Virus record (IMG/VR): IMGVR_UViG_3300006916_000139
Location: 1-36,090 of that record
Direction: 5' to 3' (one strand)
DNA from: a virus
DNA length: 36,090 nt
This document shows, piece by piece, positions 8,073 through 20,100 of the stretch (the stretch's first letter is position 1; every line of letters begins with the position of its first letter). The notes under the pieces are model-generated. The model had not been told where the DNA came from. It saw only the letters and a program-made list of their open reading frames with translations, and did no database searches. A program made the position numbers and the translations under genes.

Positions 8073-8621
8073 ATGTTAATGGCTATACAAAAAGTAAGAT
8101 ATTATCGAAAACACGGCAAACGTGCTTACATAAATTGGATTCACAAAAATGACTATTCAACTGTCGATTTGACTAAAAATAAATTTAATTTCTTAATGTC
8201 ACAACCTAGTAGAAAATCAATTGATAGAGAATTATTTCTTATGTTGACTGCACCTGCTTGGGTCACAGCGGCAGAAGATGTTCTTTCAGAAGAAGTAGAA
8301 GAAGTAGAGGTGGAAGAAGAAGTCATAGATTCACCTTTTTCTGTAGATATCGATTATAATTCTATGACAATACGTGAACTACAAGATGTGTGTAGAGAAC
8401 GTGGACTAACAATTCGAGGTACAAAAGCCCAAGTCGTTCTTAGACTAAAGAGAGATGATGAAGGTATTACCGAAGAAACACAACCACATGATGAAACCGA
8501 AGCCCCCTCGGAAGAGGCTGTTGAGGAATCATCGGATGCCCCCGCTGATGAAGCGGCTGTAAACGAGGAAGTGAACAATAATGATAGTGGACAAGAACCA
8601 AATATTGACGAAGAAGAATAA
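8073..8621 (+). CDS. SAP-domain protein of the tail module
   Basis: A 182-residue protein with four parts. There is a basic N-terminal domain (1-65, KVRYYRKHGKRAYINWIHKN) and an acidic Glu/Val linker (66-90). A SAP domain follows at about residues 97-127 (MTIRELQDVCRERGLTIRGT, then KAQVVLRLK). A very acidic tail runs from 128 to 182. SAP domains bind AT-rich DNA in cellular proteins and also occur in phage virion proteins. ATG 8073 has GGTGA four bases upstream, so it is preferred to ATG 8079. Its 3' end overlaps the first tail chaperone gene by 41 bases. A role in tail assembly, or as a linker between tail and genome, is inference. Confidence 0.65.
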   Translation: MLMAIQKVRYYRKHGKRAYINWIHKNDYSTVDLTKNKFNFLMSQPSRKSIDRELFLMLTAPAWVTAAEDVLSEEVEEVEVEEEVIDSPFSVDIDYNSMTIRELQDVCRERGLTIRGTKAQVVLRLKRDDEGITEETQPHDETEAPSEEAVEESSDAPADEAAVNEEVNNNDSGQEPNIDEEE

Positions 8622-8943
8622 TGAAAAACACGAAATAAAAGTAGACCCTAATAACCCAGATGCCGTAATGGAGGTTTGGATAAGAGAAACTACTTTTTTA
8701 GATATACAGCGAGCAGCACAAGAAATGTTCGATATGACGGGTGGTGAAGTCACTTTAAATTTAGAATCATATTGGAGATATGCTTTTGCAAACTGGATAG
8801 TAGAAACTAATCCTTCTCTCACTCCTCAAGAAATGACACAACTAACATCATATGTTGGTGAACAAATAGCATCAGTTTTACCTAAGCCTGAAGAATTAGC
8901 AGAGGCAATGCAAGGGGGGTTTACCAAAGCGAACAACGAATGA
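8581..8943 (+). CDS. Tail assembly chaperone, first frame (lambda gpG-like position)
   Basis: A 120-residue mainly helical protein (KVDPNNPDAVMEVWIRETTF, then LDIQRAAQEMFDMTG and YWRYAFANWIVETNPSLTPQ), consistent with the chaperone that coats the tape measure before tail polymerisation. It sits just before the tape-measure-like gene and overlaps the next ORF, the standard arrangement of the lambda G / G-T pair. The start ATG 8581 lies inside the SAP gene and is preceded by GAGGAAGTGA. A run of six G in frame at 8914-8919, 21 bases before the stop, probably allows a -1 shift into the following ORF. The likely fused product would be about 211 residues. Confidence 0.6.
   Translation: MIVDKNQILTKKNNEKHEIKVDPNNPDAVMEVWIRETTFLDIQRAAQEMFDMTGGEVTLNLESYWRYAFANWIVETNPSLTPQEMTQLTSYVGEQIASVLPKPEELAEAMQGGFTKANNE
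8914..8919 (+). other. Probable -1 programmed ribosomal frameshift site (G6) in the tail chaperone pair
   Basis: In the first frame the codons are CAA GGG GGG TTT. A glycyl-tRNA on the second GGG can slip back one base and still pair with GGG. The -1 frame is closed by TGA at 8889-8891 and open from there through the next ORF, so a shift must occur in the 50 bases between 8892 and the stop at 8941-8943, where the G run lies. The downstream ORF lacks a GGTGA ribosome site, unlike nearly all others here. The A before the run prevents a perfect two-tRNA slip. Confidence 0.55.
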
Positions 8944-9215
8944 TTCAGAAGTTTCTAAAGAAAAAAATTATAGAAACATCTGATGATTTACGTTTACAAA
9001 CTGAGTTGTTCGCATATAGAGTAGCCAAACATTATAACATATCATTAATGGAAGTGAATCAAATGGATATTAAAACATTTCAACAATCTTTATCTTGGGC
9101 TTTAGCGGTTGACGAAGAACAAGAAAAAGAAAGTGAAAGAACAAGAGTATCTTCACAAAATAACAATGAAACTATTAGCCTCGACTACGCCTTCTTGAAC
9201 GAGGAGGAGTTCTAA
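8940..9215 (+). CDS. Tail assembly chaperone, second frame (lambda gpT-like position)
   Basis: A 91-residue ORF overlapping the first chaperone by four bases (ATGA). It is helical and charged (KKKIIETSDDLRLQTELFAY, VAKHYNISLMEVNQMDIKTF) and ends in a short acidic stretch. In tailed viruses the second chaperone ORF is usually made only as a frameshift extension of the first. Here it lies in the -1 frame relative to that gene, with no stop between the G6 run and its ATG. No Shine-Dalgarno sequence precedes the ATG, so independent initiation looks weak, although stop-start coupling at ATGA cannot be excluded. The next gene starts inside its stop codon behind GAGGAGGAG. Confidence 0.6.
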   Translation: MIQKFLKKKIIETSDDLRLQTELFAYRVAKHYNISLMEVNQMDIKTFQQSLSWALAVDEEQEKESERTRVSSQNNNETISLDYAFLNEEEF

Positions 9216-9856
9216 TGTCGTCATTAGTTTCTATGATGAGTGCATTAGGTGGGGTTGCACGTACATCTACAACAATAATGAAAACTATCTCACAAATAGG
9301 TAGTGGTGTACAAAATATTGGACAGTTTTTTGCAGATGCATTTAACAAAGCAGGTAAAGCAATACATGACGTTTACAAACAACTTTCTGCTTGGTATGAT
9401 GAATACATCAAACCTAAATTTGATTGGTTATCAGACAAAGCAAGTTCGATAGTAAATATATTTGTTGATATGGGTGAGTTAGTTTCTTCCACTTGGAGTA
9501 GCATTATAGAAAAAATAACTAATCTCTACAACACTAAAATAAAACCTATATTTGATTTTAATCTATTTAGTAGTATGCAAGGTTATTTCAATTCTTTCAA
9601 AACAAATGTCGAAAGTGGTCTTCAAGAAATAGAAGATAAGATAAAAAATTCTTTAATTTACAAAGCAGGTGTTGGAGTCAAAGGTATTGGTGAGGATGCA
9701 GTGGATGCTGTTGGAGATGCTGGTGGTGAAATAAAACAAACACTAGGTATAGATTTGAAGATTAGTGGTTTGGCTGGCGATTTAGCAGATTCTATTGGTG
9801 ATGCTGTTGAAAAAGAAGTAAAGAGGGCTTTAGGTAAGTTTACGTTCCGTAGGTGA
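9215..9856 (+). CDS. Short tape-measure-like tail protein
   Basis: A 213-residue protein, largely amphipathic helix, located where the tape measure gene is expected, directly after the chaperone pair. It carries a tape-measure-style repeat: YDEYIKPKFDW at residues 61-71 and YNTKIKPIFDF at 105-115, with the KP pairs 44 residues apart and Trp-containing helices between. Both ends are Gly/Ala-rich, as in many tape measures (MSALGGVARTSTTIMK; KGIGEDAVDAVGDAGG). Typical siphovirus tape measures have 600 to over 2,000 residues. If this is the only one, the usual relation of about 1.5 angstrom per residue predicts a tail of roughly 30 nm. It might instead be a minor tail protein, with the ruler encoded elsewhere. 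Confidence 0.5.
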   Translation: MSSLVSMMSALGGVARTSTTIMKTISQIGSGVQNIGQFFADAFNKAGKAIHDVYKQLSAWYDEYIKPKFDWLSDKASSIVNIFVDMGELVSSTWSSIIEKITNLYNTKIKPIFDFNLFSSMQGYFNSFKTNVESGLQEIEDKIKNSLIYKAGVGVKGIGEDAVDAVGDAGGEIKQTLGIDLKISGLAGDLADSIGDAVEKEVKRALGKFTFRR

Positions 9857-9861
9857 TATAA

Positions 9862-11103
9862 ATGGTTGCAGCAGGTACTCCTATTCGTCTAATCCATGAA
9901 AATGGAGATTTTACTGAATTAGATGCTACCAGCATAACTCTTGAAACCATCAGAAAAGCAGGAAGTAGTTCCATACCTTTTGGTGGTGGAGGTAGATATA
10001 ATCTTGATTTGAATTTGCAAAATGCTGAGATTATGATAGATGGAATTTTTGTAGATGATAATATTGGAACAGTAGGTATAGGTGCTAGTGCAAAAATAAA
10101 TTGCGTTTTCAGTCACAGTCATAGTAATAGAGGTTTTGAAATAGCAAATGTGTGGATTGGCTCTACCAATTTAAATAATTTATTAGGCAGTGTAGTTAGT
10201 AGTTTTGATAGTGATGAAATAATAGCATCGAACAGGTGTCTCATCACGTTAAAAGATGCTTCCGGCAATCCAAAATATATACCTCTTGTCAGAGTGGCTG
10301 ACAATACTAGTGGTACTTTTGCAACAGTTGCAACTACCGATGATGATACTAATATAACAAATTTAGGCACTAAAAAATTTATTAAGATAATTACTAATGT
10401 GAGTGGTGGTAATAGTACAAGAGCAGCATCTTTAGCAACTGCGATAAAAACTTTGATTGATGCTGAATATTCTTCTTCTTTTAGCACTTCACTACTCGAT
10501 GAAACACGGTTTGGTGCAACTATAACAAATGGAATAGTAAAAATTACTCAAGCCACGGTTGGAAAAACTGGTAACAACAACACTCCTACTTTTACTACAA
10601 GAACAGGTACTACCTCGTCTACAAGAAAACCTCAAATGACATTATTTAGAGGTGGTATTGACGCTGAAAAAAAATCAGCAGGTGATAAAGTACAGGACTT
10701 GTACGGTATTGTAAACAACTCAAGAAGAACTGGTGGTTTGAGAGGAAATAAAGATTTCTTTTTAAGACCTACATTTAGCAGGAATAGAGAAAATGATGGT
10801 TTTATAAGACCGACAGATAATAGTGGAGATTACATAGTAGGTATACAGATACCATTTAATTCAATGGTAAATGTAGGCAATGAAACTTATGTTGCAAGAA
10901 ATTTTCACATGCCTACTGGTCGCAATAAATCACCGGAAGATAAAGGTGCTACAGCGGCTATGGCCGTTGGTACAGAATTTTCAGAAACAGATAAATCAAC
11001 AGGTATACAAGGTTTTGTTAAAAAACTTTCAATAGATTATGATGCTGGTGAAACTGTATATAGATTTAAAATGGTATTTTTACCAGTCGATTGGATGTTT
11101 TAA
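9862..11103 (+). CDS. Distal-tail-like protein with inserted domain
   Basis: A 413-residue protein. The N-terminal part (residues 1-70: IRLIHENGDFTELDATSITL, GGGGRYNLDLNLQNAEIMID, then GIFVDD) and the C-terminal end (VKKLSIDYDAGETVYRFKMV) look like the beta-sandwich halves of a distal tail or tail-tube-cap protein. Residues about 131-270 form an insertion including SLATAIKTLIDAEY and a Thr-rich strand region ending in TLFRGGID. This insertion is similar in pattern to the one in the connector-like protein. GGTGA lies five bases before the ATG. Its position after the tape-measure-like gene and before the giant tail protein supports a tail-tip assembly role. The exact family is not certain. Confidence 0.5.
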   Translation: MVAAGTPIRLIHENGDFTELDATSITLETIRKAGSSSIPFGGGGRYNLDLNLQNAEIMIDGIFVDDNIGTVGIGASAKINCVFSHSHSNRGFEIANVWIGSTNLNNLLGSVVSSFDSDEIIASNRCLITLKDASGNPKYIPLVRVADNTSGTFATVATTDDDTNITNLGTKKFIKIITNVSGGNSTRAASLATAIKTLIDAEYSSSFSTSLLDETRFGATITNGIVKITQATVGKTGNNNTPTFTTRTGTTSSTRKPQMTLFRGGIDAEKKSAGDKVQDLYGIVNNSRRTGGLRGNKDFFLRPTFSRNRENDGFIRPTDNSGDYIVGIQIPFNSMVNVGNETYVARNFHMPTGRNKSPEDKGATAAMAVGTEFSETDKSTGIQGFVKKLSIDYDAGETVYRFKMVFLPVDWMF

Positions 11104-11104
11104 G

Positions 11105-14100
11105 ATGCCTGTTATTTCTACTACTAATCATGCTTTCTTTTTTGATGGTGTAACTGATAGTATAATAATACCACAAGGTAATTCTAGTACAGATAATACT
11201 AGCAGAGGTTTATTTAATTCTAATCCTAATTCCGGTTCAGATAACATATTAAGTTTAACAGATGAAATTACTATAGAGGCTTGGGTTGTACCTGATTGTG
11301 GTGGAGTAATAGTAGAAAAAGAAAATTGTTTTAGTTTATCTTTAGGAAATGTAGACACACCCGGTCCTGCTGTTTTCAATCTAAATTTACTTGATACTGA
11401 AAAAAATGAAATAGAAACAATTCAATTAACTACTGCTTATTTGACTAGTAATGGGTATGACGGCACTATATTCCCACCTTCTACATTTACAGGTATACAC
11501 GACTCATACAATAGATTCAATAGCAGTTATGACGATGCCACAACATTGAATATTAATCATAGACCATTGATGCATGTTATTGCTACTTTCAACTCAAAGA
11601 AAGTTCAACTTTACATAAATGGTATATTAATGGCAGAACAAACTTTGTATAACGATAAATTTATTTTGTTAAAAAATAATAATCCTATATTTGTTGGTGG
11701 GAAAGGAGGGAAGTTTAGAGGGATAATGGAAGCAATACACCTTTGTACTTCTTTCACAAACGATATGGTGCAAGGTGAAGTACCTACTGTTAAAGATGAC
11801 ACGTTGTTATTATTTAGGTTTGAAGAACCAATTGCACCCATAGAATCTGTATATCCACTTAATCTTAGTGCATCGGCAGATTCTACAACAATATATCTTT
11901 CTACTACTAATGCAGCATCTTTGGCTACCGAACTTACAGGTTCGTCACAAACTTCAGGTACTATAGATTTCACAATATCTCCTTATAGTAGTGGTAATTA
12001 CACAATTACACAAAGCACGAAAACTGCTACTACTTCTCATTCAGTGCCACACGTTCCTTACAATTTATTGCTAAATCCCAATGGTATAAATTTAGATACT
12101 TTGAAGCCTAGTCAAAAACCTCCTGAAAGAGTCAGATTAGAAAGTATAAATATTGATACTGGAGCATTGACGATATCTAGTATTCATCTTGATTTTGCTA
12201 CTAACTCGAATGGAAAAAGAGGTCTTTTACATGCATATAGCGAATTGGATAAACCTAAATTTATTGTTTTAGGTGCTGATTTATTAATTGATAGTGGTAC
12301 TAGTCGACCTTATCAACCTCCTCACTTTTCTTCACAAGCCATAGATAGAACGGGGCAGATGGTGATAGATGAAAGTGATTTAGAAAATCACGGATTTGTA
12401 TTTTCTTCTAACATGGCAACTACTGTAAATGATACAGATAATCCTTTTGCTGCATTGTGGCCTACTACTTTAGATGAAGGGTATCAAATAGGACATAGCG
12501 GTAGACATATAAAAAATCACGTTAAAGGTCATACTTTTTTACGAATGTTACCAAGAGCAGAAAGAGAAATAATCGATTTAAAAGGTGGAGGTCAAGTTGA
12601 TTTAGTAGATGTGGTTTATGATAATACAAGAGAAGGTATTAAAGACCAAATTCCAGTAAATAGTGAAGTCGATGTTTATAGAGATGCAGGTACTTACGAT
12701 ATAAAAAATGTTATCAATTCTTCTACAGTTACTGCTGTTTACAATGATTTCCAAGATGTTACTGTATCAGATGGTAAAGAGAAGTTAATTGCTTTAGGTG
12801 GTACAACATTTGATTACAGACCTTTCATGTTAAAGGGTCAAGTACCTACATATGGTACTACACCTGATGCTAATACAAGAAAACATCATCTTCGCCCTAG
12901 TAAAGAAAGTAGAGTTGCCTTATTGCATATACCTTTGTTGAGAAGTACATACAATCATGCACCTTTTATTGAAGTCCATTATAATGCTATAGATTTAACA
13001 GGAGCATCAATGAACAGTTATGATGGTAGCACAAGAGTAAATACTGCTCAACCTTTACTAATGGTGGAAAAGACTGTACCTGCTTCTAATACTGCTTTTG
13101 TTAATGGCGATACTACAGCCTATCTATATGATATCATTGTTAGCCAAATAAGTTCTTTAGGTAGTTTAACACTTTATTCACCCGGAGGTTATGTTGAATT
13201 TGACAGTTTAGAAAGTGACAATGTCTTTGCTGTTAACGAGTTAGTTGGAGATAATAGTGAAGGATATGATGCTGATGATGATTTAGATGAAAGTTATACA
13301 CCTGCAAACTTTACTCCTTACGCACAAGGTTTGGTAGGTAATTCGCCGCCTAAAATTGTTTTAGAATCATCTAGTCAAAATGAATCTCATCCTTCTATTT
13401 TTAATAAAGTCTACTTTCCTAAAATTGAAACTAGCAAAAATTTGACAACATCTAGTAATATAACTAGAATAGAGCCTGAAGTAAATGTTGGAAGTCCTTC
13501 AGATGGTCAGTTTGATACAGGGGTATCAGGAGTATCTTCATCTATACACGAATTCTTTGATGTTATTGACAATATTATGGATGTAGACAATCCATCTGTA
13601 GCAGATATGGCATTAATTATACAACCTTGTGATAGGACTAGAACTAATCAATTAGCACATATCAAACATGCTTTAGATGATTCAAATGATGTTAACCAAA
13701 TGAGTTTGTTATATTTACTTAACAGGGCAGTGATAAGAGGTATAAAAGAAACTAATGATGAAGATGGTTCTTTTACCATCATAGAATGTGAAGGTATATT
13801 TACTCCTTTTGTATCACAATCTATAGACTTCAAAGGAAAAGGTAGTCCTGATTCTCATATTGTCAAAGAAATCGAACCTAATGCTCCTGTTGTCACAGTC
13901 ACTTTAGGTGGTCCGGGTCAAGGTGCAGTAGATACTAAACCTACTTACGATGAAAGTAAACTTAGTAGATTGCCATTTTCTTCAAGAAGGTCATATTCAG
14001 TAAGAGCAGATTACCTAAACACAACTAGTGGAGGTAGTATTACTGTTTCACCATTAAATAATCATTCTAATGATATGAAGAGTTGGGGTACATATGGATT

Positions 14101-17100
14101 TCCAAAAGTTGGTTACGTATATTTTGAAGATGGGAGTAAAGCACGTTATCAAAGTAAATCCGGTAACACTTTCACTTTTCAATCCGGTGCAGCAGACATA
14201 GGTTCTGGTTATTATGTAGCACACGATGGTACAGAATTTACTTTTATTAAACGTCTATTACGTTATATTGGTTATATTTCAAATTCAGATTCAACAATAC
14301 TTCAAATTAATAGAACACTATATAGTGAACCGGATTTTGGTGATGAGAGTTTAATTGATAATGGGTCAACTGTAAATGACCGTATGTTTCAAAAAATGAA
14401 TGGTGTTAATCATGATTACCAACTAGGTACTCAATTCGCTAGTACAAGAGCATTGGCAGAAATTCCGTTTTTCGATAATCAATTTTTTGGTAAACATGTA
14501 GGGCCAAATAATTCTTTCAAAATACATTTAGATGCTACTATGACTGCACATAGTTACAATCCTAGTCCGGTAGGAAAAAGGCCGATTGATTTACCTCCTG
14601 CTGATAGAGAAGTAGAATCTGCATATAGTTTTGGTGATAACAACCCATTTACATCTACTGTAATAGAAAGTTTATCTGGAAATAATTTAGTTGTTAAAGA
14701 TATTAATATATTTCCAACACCTGAAGTTGCTGTCAGTTATCAACAAATAACAAATGATACCACCAGTAGATATAGAAAGGTGTTTTTACCAAGTGGTGAT
14801 TGGGCTTTTTATTCAGCGATAACTGAAAACACTAAAACTCTTACACTAGTTTATCCGTCTGCTAATTTTAGACAAAACGCTATTGCTGGAACACCTGTAA
14901 CAGTTGGAGGGCCAAACACAAATGATGGTGCTATAGTACTAGCATCTGATAGTTTTACACCATCTTCGGAATATGAAGATAGAAGTAATACATATTATGA
15001 TTCTGCGAGCGTTAAGACACAAGGTGGTAATGTTGATTACGGTATGAGACAATATGTTAGTGCTGTAGAGTTTAAAGAAGGTCCAGAAACCAATCCACAC
15101 GCAGAAAAGATACAAACGAAAAGAGCATCTGCTGTTATTGGTAGTGTTAACGTAATTGGCACTACTGCTACAAGAGGAAGTATATTAGAAATTACATTGA
15201 GTGATGAAGACATGGAATTATTTCCAGACATAGGCATTGATAATTTATCAGATTTAGTTACAGGAACAGGAGAAACTTTTTACGAAGTTCAATGTGTTCA
15301 TCCATCAAGTAAAAAACTTTTAAAATTTCATTACTATGGCACATTAAATAAATATAACAATTTTGACATTACTGTAGGCAATAGTGGTTTTACTGTACAA
15401 GGTGATAATACTAGTATTATATTATATTATTATGAAGGTTTTACTACTGCACAGGCTTTGGCTGGTAACAATACTTATCCAGATTTTTCTGTGTTGGCAG
15501 GAGAAAAAATGACTCTTGTAGGAAAAAGAAGAAGAGTATTTTATGATAATTTTGTATCTACAAAAAGTTCTATTACAAAGAATATAGCATCTAATGTACA
15601 TGAAAAAATGGGTATATTTAACGAATTGGTTGCTAATGTTAAAATTGATACTAACATAGCAATAACTGCTTATTCTACTACCAATAAAACAGTAACTGTA
15701 AATCCAGTAGATGATGTAGGTTTATTTGATTTATCCGGTTTAAATGTAAGAAAAGGGGATGTTCTTTTTGCTTACAAAACATCATCAACTGAAGAAAGAT
15801 ATGCCACAATCGGTACAGTAGACAGTATTGCTGTTCATAGTGATAGTAGTGTAGTCATTACATTATCAGATAGTGATTTGAAAGCAATTGCTAATGTAAC
15901 TGATTACAAATTAGGTGTGGGTTGTGATGACTTTGATGATGTAGACGCTATATTAAATAAAACATGGGTTAATCCTTATGCTTCGGGCGGTCTAAGAAAT
16001 GGCGATACAATTTGGGGTAACATGTCGTATAACAACCCTCATGCAACTGAAGGTTTATTTTTCAAAAGTAGAGGTGTGTTAAATGAGGCACAAGTTTGGA
16101 CTGGTTTTAACAACGGTGAAGGTAATTTAAATTCAAATCCAAGAGATAGTATACCTTTAGAAAATTTCCTAATTGGTAACACTTGTTTAGAAACTGCAAG
16201 AAATTTTGCTCAACATGTAAATAAAACAATAGAAGAAAACTACAAATCACTAGGGTTAACAGCAGCAGAAGCACCTACTGTTGCTTATGTAGACCCTTAT
16301 CTGTCCAATGAAGGTCATGCAAGAGTGTTGTTATATGATGTAGCCCATGATAGAGAGTTTATTGCATTCCAAGATTTACATATGCAAGTGCAAAGTGAAT
16401 TACAAACAACACATATTGGTTGGAACAGATATGTAGTCAAAGATACTGATACAACTCGAACTGACTTACATTCCTATCTTGCTTCTTATAATGGTTCTTC
16501 ACCAAGTGCTTGGACAACACAAATTGATGTGACTAATGGTTATCCTTCACAAAATCGTTTTATCCGCTCTACACAACAATCTAAATTTATTGAAAGTGCT
16601 TATGCTCATGATTTACCAAATAAACAGGCTTACAATTTAACTAGTAATTACATATCTTCTACAAACACTACGCCAAAATACAATAGGTATTCAAGACTTT
16701 ATGGTAAAGGTCATGGTCATTTTGTACACACTGAATATTCATTACAAGGTGCTTCTTCAGGTTATACTTTTTCAAATAGTCTTCCTCCACAAACTACATC
16801 ACATGTCTCAATTTCCAAGATAGCAGACGACTATCATAAGTTATCTAGGAGAAAAGGTAACGATTTTATTAGTCAATTAATTAAAATAAGAAATGCAACC
16901 ACTGCTTGTTCTTTCCGTGACCCTTCGACATTTTTCGATACTCCTGATGGTACTCGTGTTATACCTGCATTTTTATCATTGAAAGGTATAAGAAGTGAAA
17001 CATTATCATTAGATAATCATGAAGAATCTAGGTTGCAACATTTACCACAATGGAAAGATATGGGTTTTGTGAGAAGATTATCCATAGATGCAGGTTCTAT

Positions 17101-20100
17101 AGGATTGAAAACCAGAAATAGTTTAGAGGCTGCCGAAGAGATAGTTCGTACAATTAATCAATATGCAGCATTGAATGCTAGGCTAAGTGACGGCAGTTCT
17201 GCTCATGACCCTTCTCCGTTTTGGGATACCAAACAAAGTTTTTCATCTGCCCAAAAAGGTACACATATGGGTTATTTGAGAGCACACATTGGTAGAGCCG
17301 TTACTGATAGAAACGGTGTTAATGGTTGGACTGTAGTTATACACAGTACAGTGCCGGGAGCAAGTGGTAGAAATTTCTGTGTTTGGTTAGATAATAGTCA
17401 AGGTCAAACTGAATATCAACCTGAATTTATTATTGGTCATGGTGGTAGGTGGCGTAACTTTTGGGCTTTACCTGAAGATATACAGGGTGAAAACATGCAT
17501 CCTGCACCTATGCCTCTTAACAAACATGGAAGACCGTTTGCTCCTATTACAACGTTACAACAATATTTAGAAGATGAGAATGAAGAAAATGTCATTGCTG
17601 TTACTGACTATGGAACAGATGAAGAACATACAATACAAAGTGTATCGGATGTGATTAGCGGTCAAATGCATAATACTTCAATACCTAAGTCTTTTGAATC
17701 TGAAGGTTCACCTTCTACTTTAATTCAAGGTTTGAGAACTGGTAAATCTGCTATCGCTAGAGTAAATTTTGGTGGTTTAGTAGCAACTGGAGTACCCGGT
17801 TTTACAGATGTTGCAGGAAAATGGGGATATGGTACATTCTCTACTGAAGATAAAGCAAGGTATGGAAACAATGTAGCAAGTAGTTATTCTTCACATGTAT
17901 CTAATGCTGAAAAAATTAAATTAGCGAAAGGAGAATCTAAAAGAGATTTATATGGTTTTAGATTTGAAGACCATTTGGGTAATAATTATGGTGTAAGATT
18001 TATTTATAGAGAAAGGGAAAATACTCGTGGTGGTAGAGAATCTTTTGTTAAAAAAACTGAGGATTTACCTTCAACAATTAGTCAAGAAATATGTGTATTC
18101 TTCAACGATAAGGATGTGAGCCAAGGTGGGTTTACTATTGGTAAAAACATGAGTGGTAGCGGTGATGCTACGGGTATGTTAGATACAGGAGATGCTACTA
18201 ATCCTGTTATTGAAACTTGGACAGGTAATCTATGGAATGCAGTCAATGCCCCTGAAGCAACTGTGCGTGTTAATGTAACTGAAAACACTAGCGAAAGTAA
18301 ATTACAAATCGTAGGATTAGAACCCTTTGATGCTAGTTTTACAACAGATGGTAAATTAAATTATCTTGGCTTCCCTAAAAATGGTGGTCTTTTACAAATA
18401 TCTGATATAGATGGTACTGGTAATGCAAATGTTGGTAAAGTCTTTCATTATACACATCAAGATGGTAGTTATTTTTATGGTATAACGCCAAGTGTTGCTG
18501 ACTGGAACATTACCAACGACCCTTATATTATTAGCCCTGTTTTAAATCGTACTACATTAGTTACTGATGAGTTGATGGCTGCTGTTACTGCTGCTGCAAT
18601 CAATGCTACAAGTCCGACAACTTTTGATTGTACTCATATGTATACTACAGACGGTAAGACTTTTGGAGAATGGGGTGTAAAACCTGATTCAATAGTTATT
18701 ACACCATTCAGCAATGATGGTAAATATCTATCTGAAAGTTTTTCTGCTTCAGTACACCCAGATTTAGGTATTCAAGCAGCACACTTAGAATTCGGAGAAC
18801 AAAAAAGCATCAGTATTGATTTAAATGTTGATGACGATAACCTCGAAGGTGTGATAAGTATAGCAACACCAAATCATATTGTTACAGATGCTAAGTTAGA
18901 TTTAGGTAAGAAAGTTGATTGTGGTTACATACCACGCACTTTACTTCAAATAGTTACAAAAAGTAAAGGTAGACATACAAACACACCAACTCCTGTATTT
19001 GTAAATTCAACTAATAATCCTGTAGATACAACAGCGTGGAAAAACAATCTTAATGGTGTTACTTTCACTAGAAGTTCTGGAGACCATATATTACCAAAAA
19101 TAGATAGCCCTCAATTTAGATTCGATTCAAATAGCAGTTGGGGTTCTCAAAGGTTAGATGGTGTGACTAATGCTGAACTATGGAATTTCTTGATACCATC
19201 AGATTCTTCTACAGCAAGCGGTATGAAAGCATTTGGTGAAAAGAAAAGAGCATATTTTGTTGATGATAGTGCTCCTTTCCTTGTTTGCTCTATGATTGTA
19301 CAAAGTCAACAAGGTGCTGATTCTGAAAAGAAATTAATCTTTAACACAAATACTGGAATAAATTTACCTTCTTCTGCACCGGGAAATAGTCAGATACTTA
19401 CTTTGTTTGGTGATGAAAGGGCTAGAGAATTTGCAGGTCTTAGGACTTTAGGTAGTGTATTTTCCGAACCAATTACATTCTTTAAAGGTGGTAAAAGTAG
19501 TCCTGACCATAGTGTTCCAGTATTCTTTGGTGGTGGATTTACAGGTGTTACACTAGATGTTAACGATGGTACTACAAATGATTATTCATCTTTCTATACC
19601 CATCCTTATGCTAGTGGTCCAACTGGTACTGCTGGTATTCAGAATGCAAATGAAATATCGACTAGTTTTGCTATGTTAGATTGTAATGCAATGTTTGCCT
19701 TCTTTCCCGGTACTCCATTGTGTAACCAACATCGTGGTAGTTTGATGCCACCTTTCTTCAATCAAGATAACATGTTAACACCTGACTTAGATAGAGGTGG
19801 TACTTCTTACACTAGAGGTGTAGTAAAAGCGAAGCCTATACCCTTAGTGATGCGTTTCGCTCATCCAACTGCTAGATATGAAGACCATCGTGATGGTACA
19901 GATAATAAGACTACATACATGATATTCGGTCCGGGTCAAGCATTCCCATTTACAGGTGTACATGATTCTACAGGTACAGAAAACGTTAACGAACCTTTTT
20001 CCGGTAGAATAATTACAAGTGGGAATACTTGGTCTCGTGTACCTAGATTTACTGGAAATAAACAAGCATTCCCTAATCATATCACAAATACCGATGGTGA

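Noticed and set aside
11039-11104. Upstream in-frame ATG for the giant gene
   Set aside because: The extra 22 residues are read out of frame from the conserved end of the distal-tail-like gene, and no ribosome site precedes them. The LamG domain begins just after ATG 11105.
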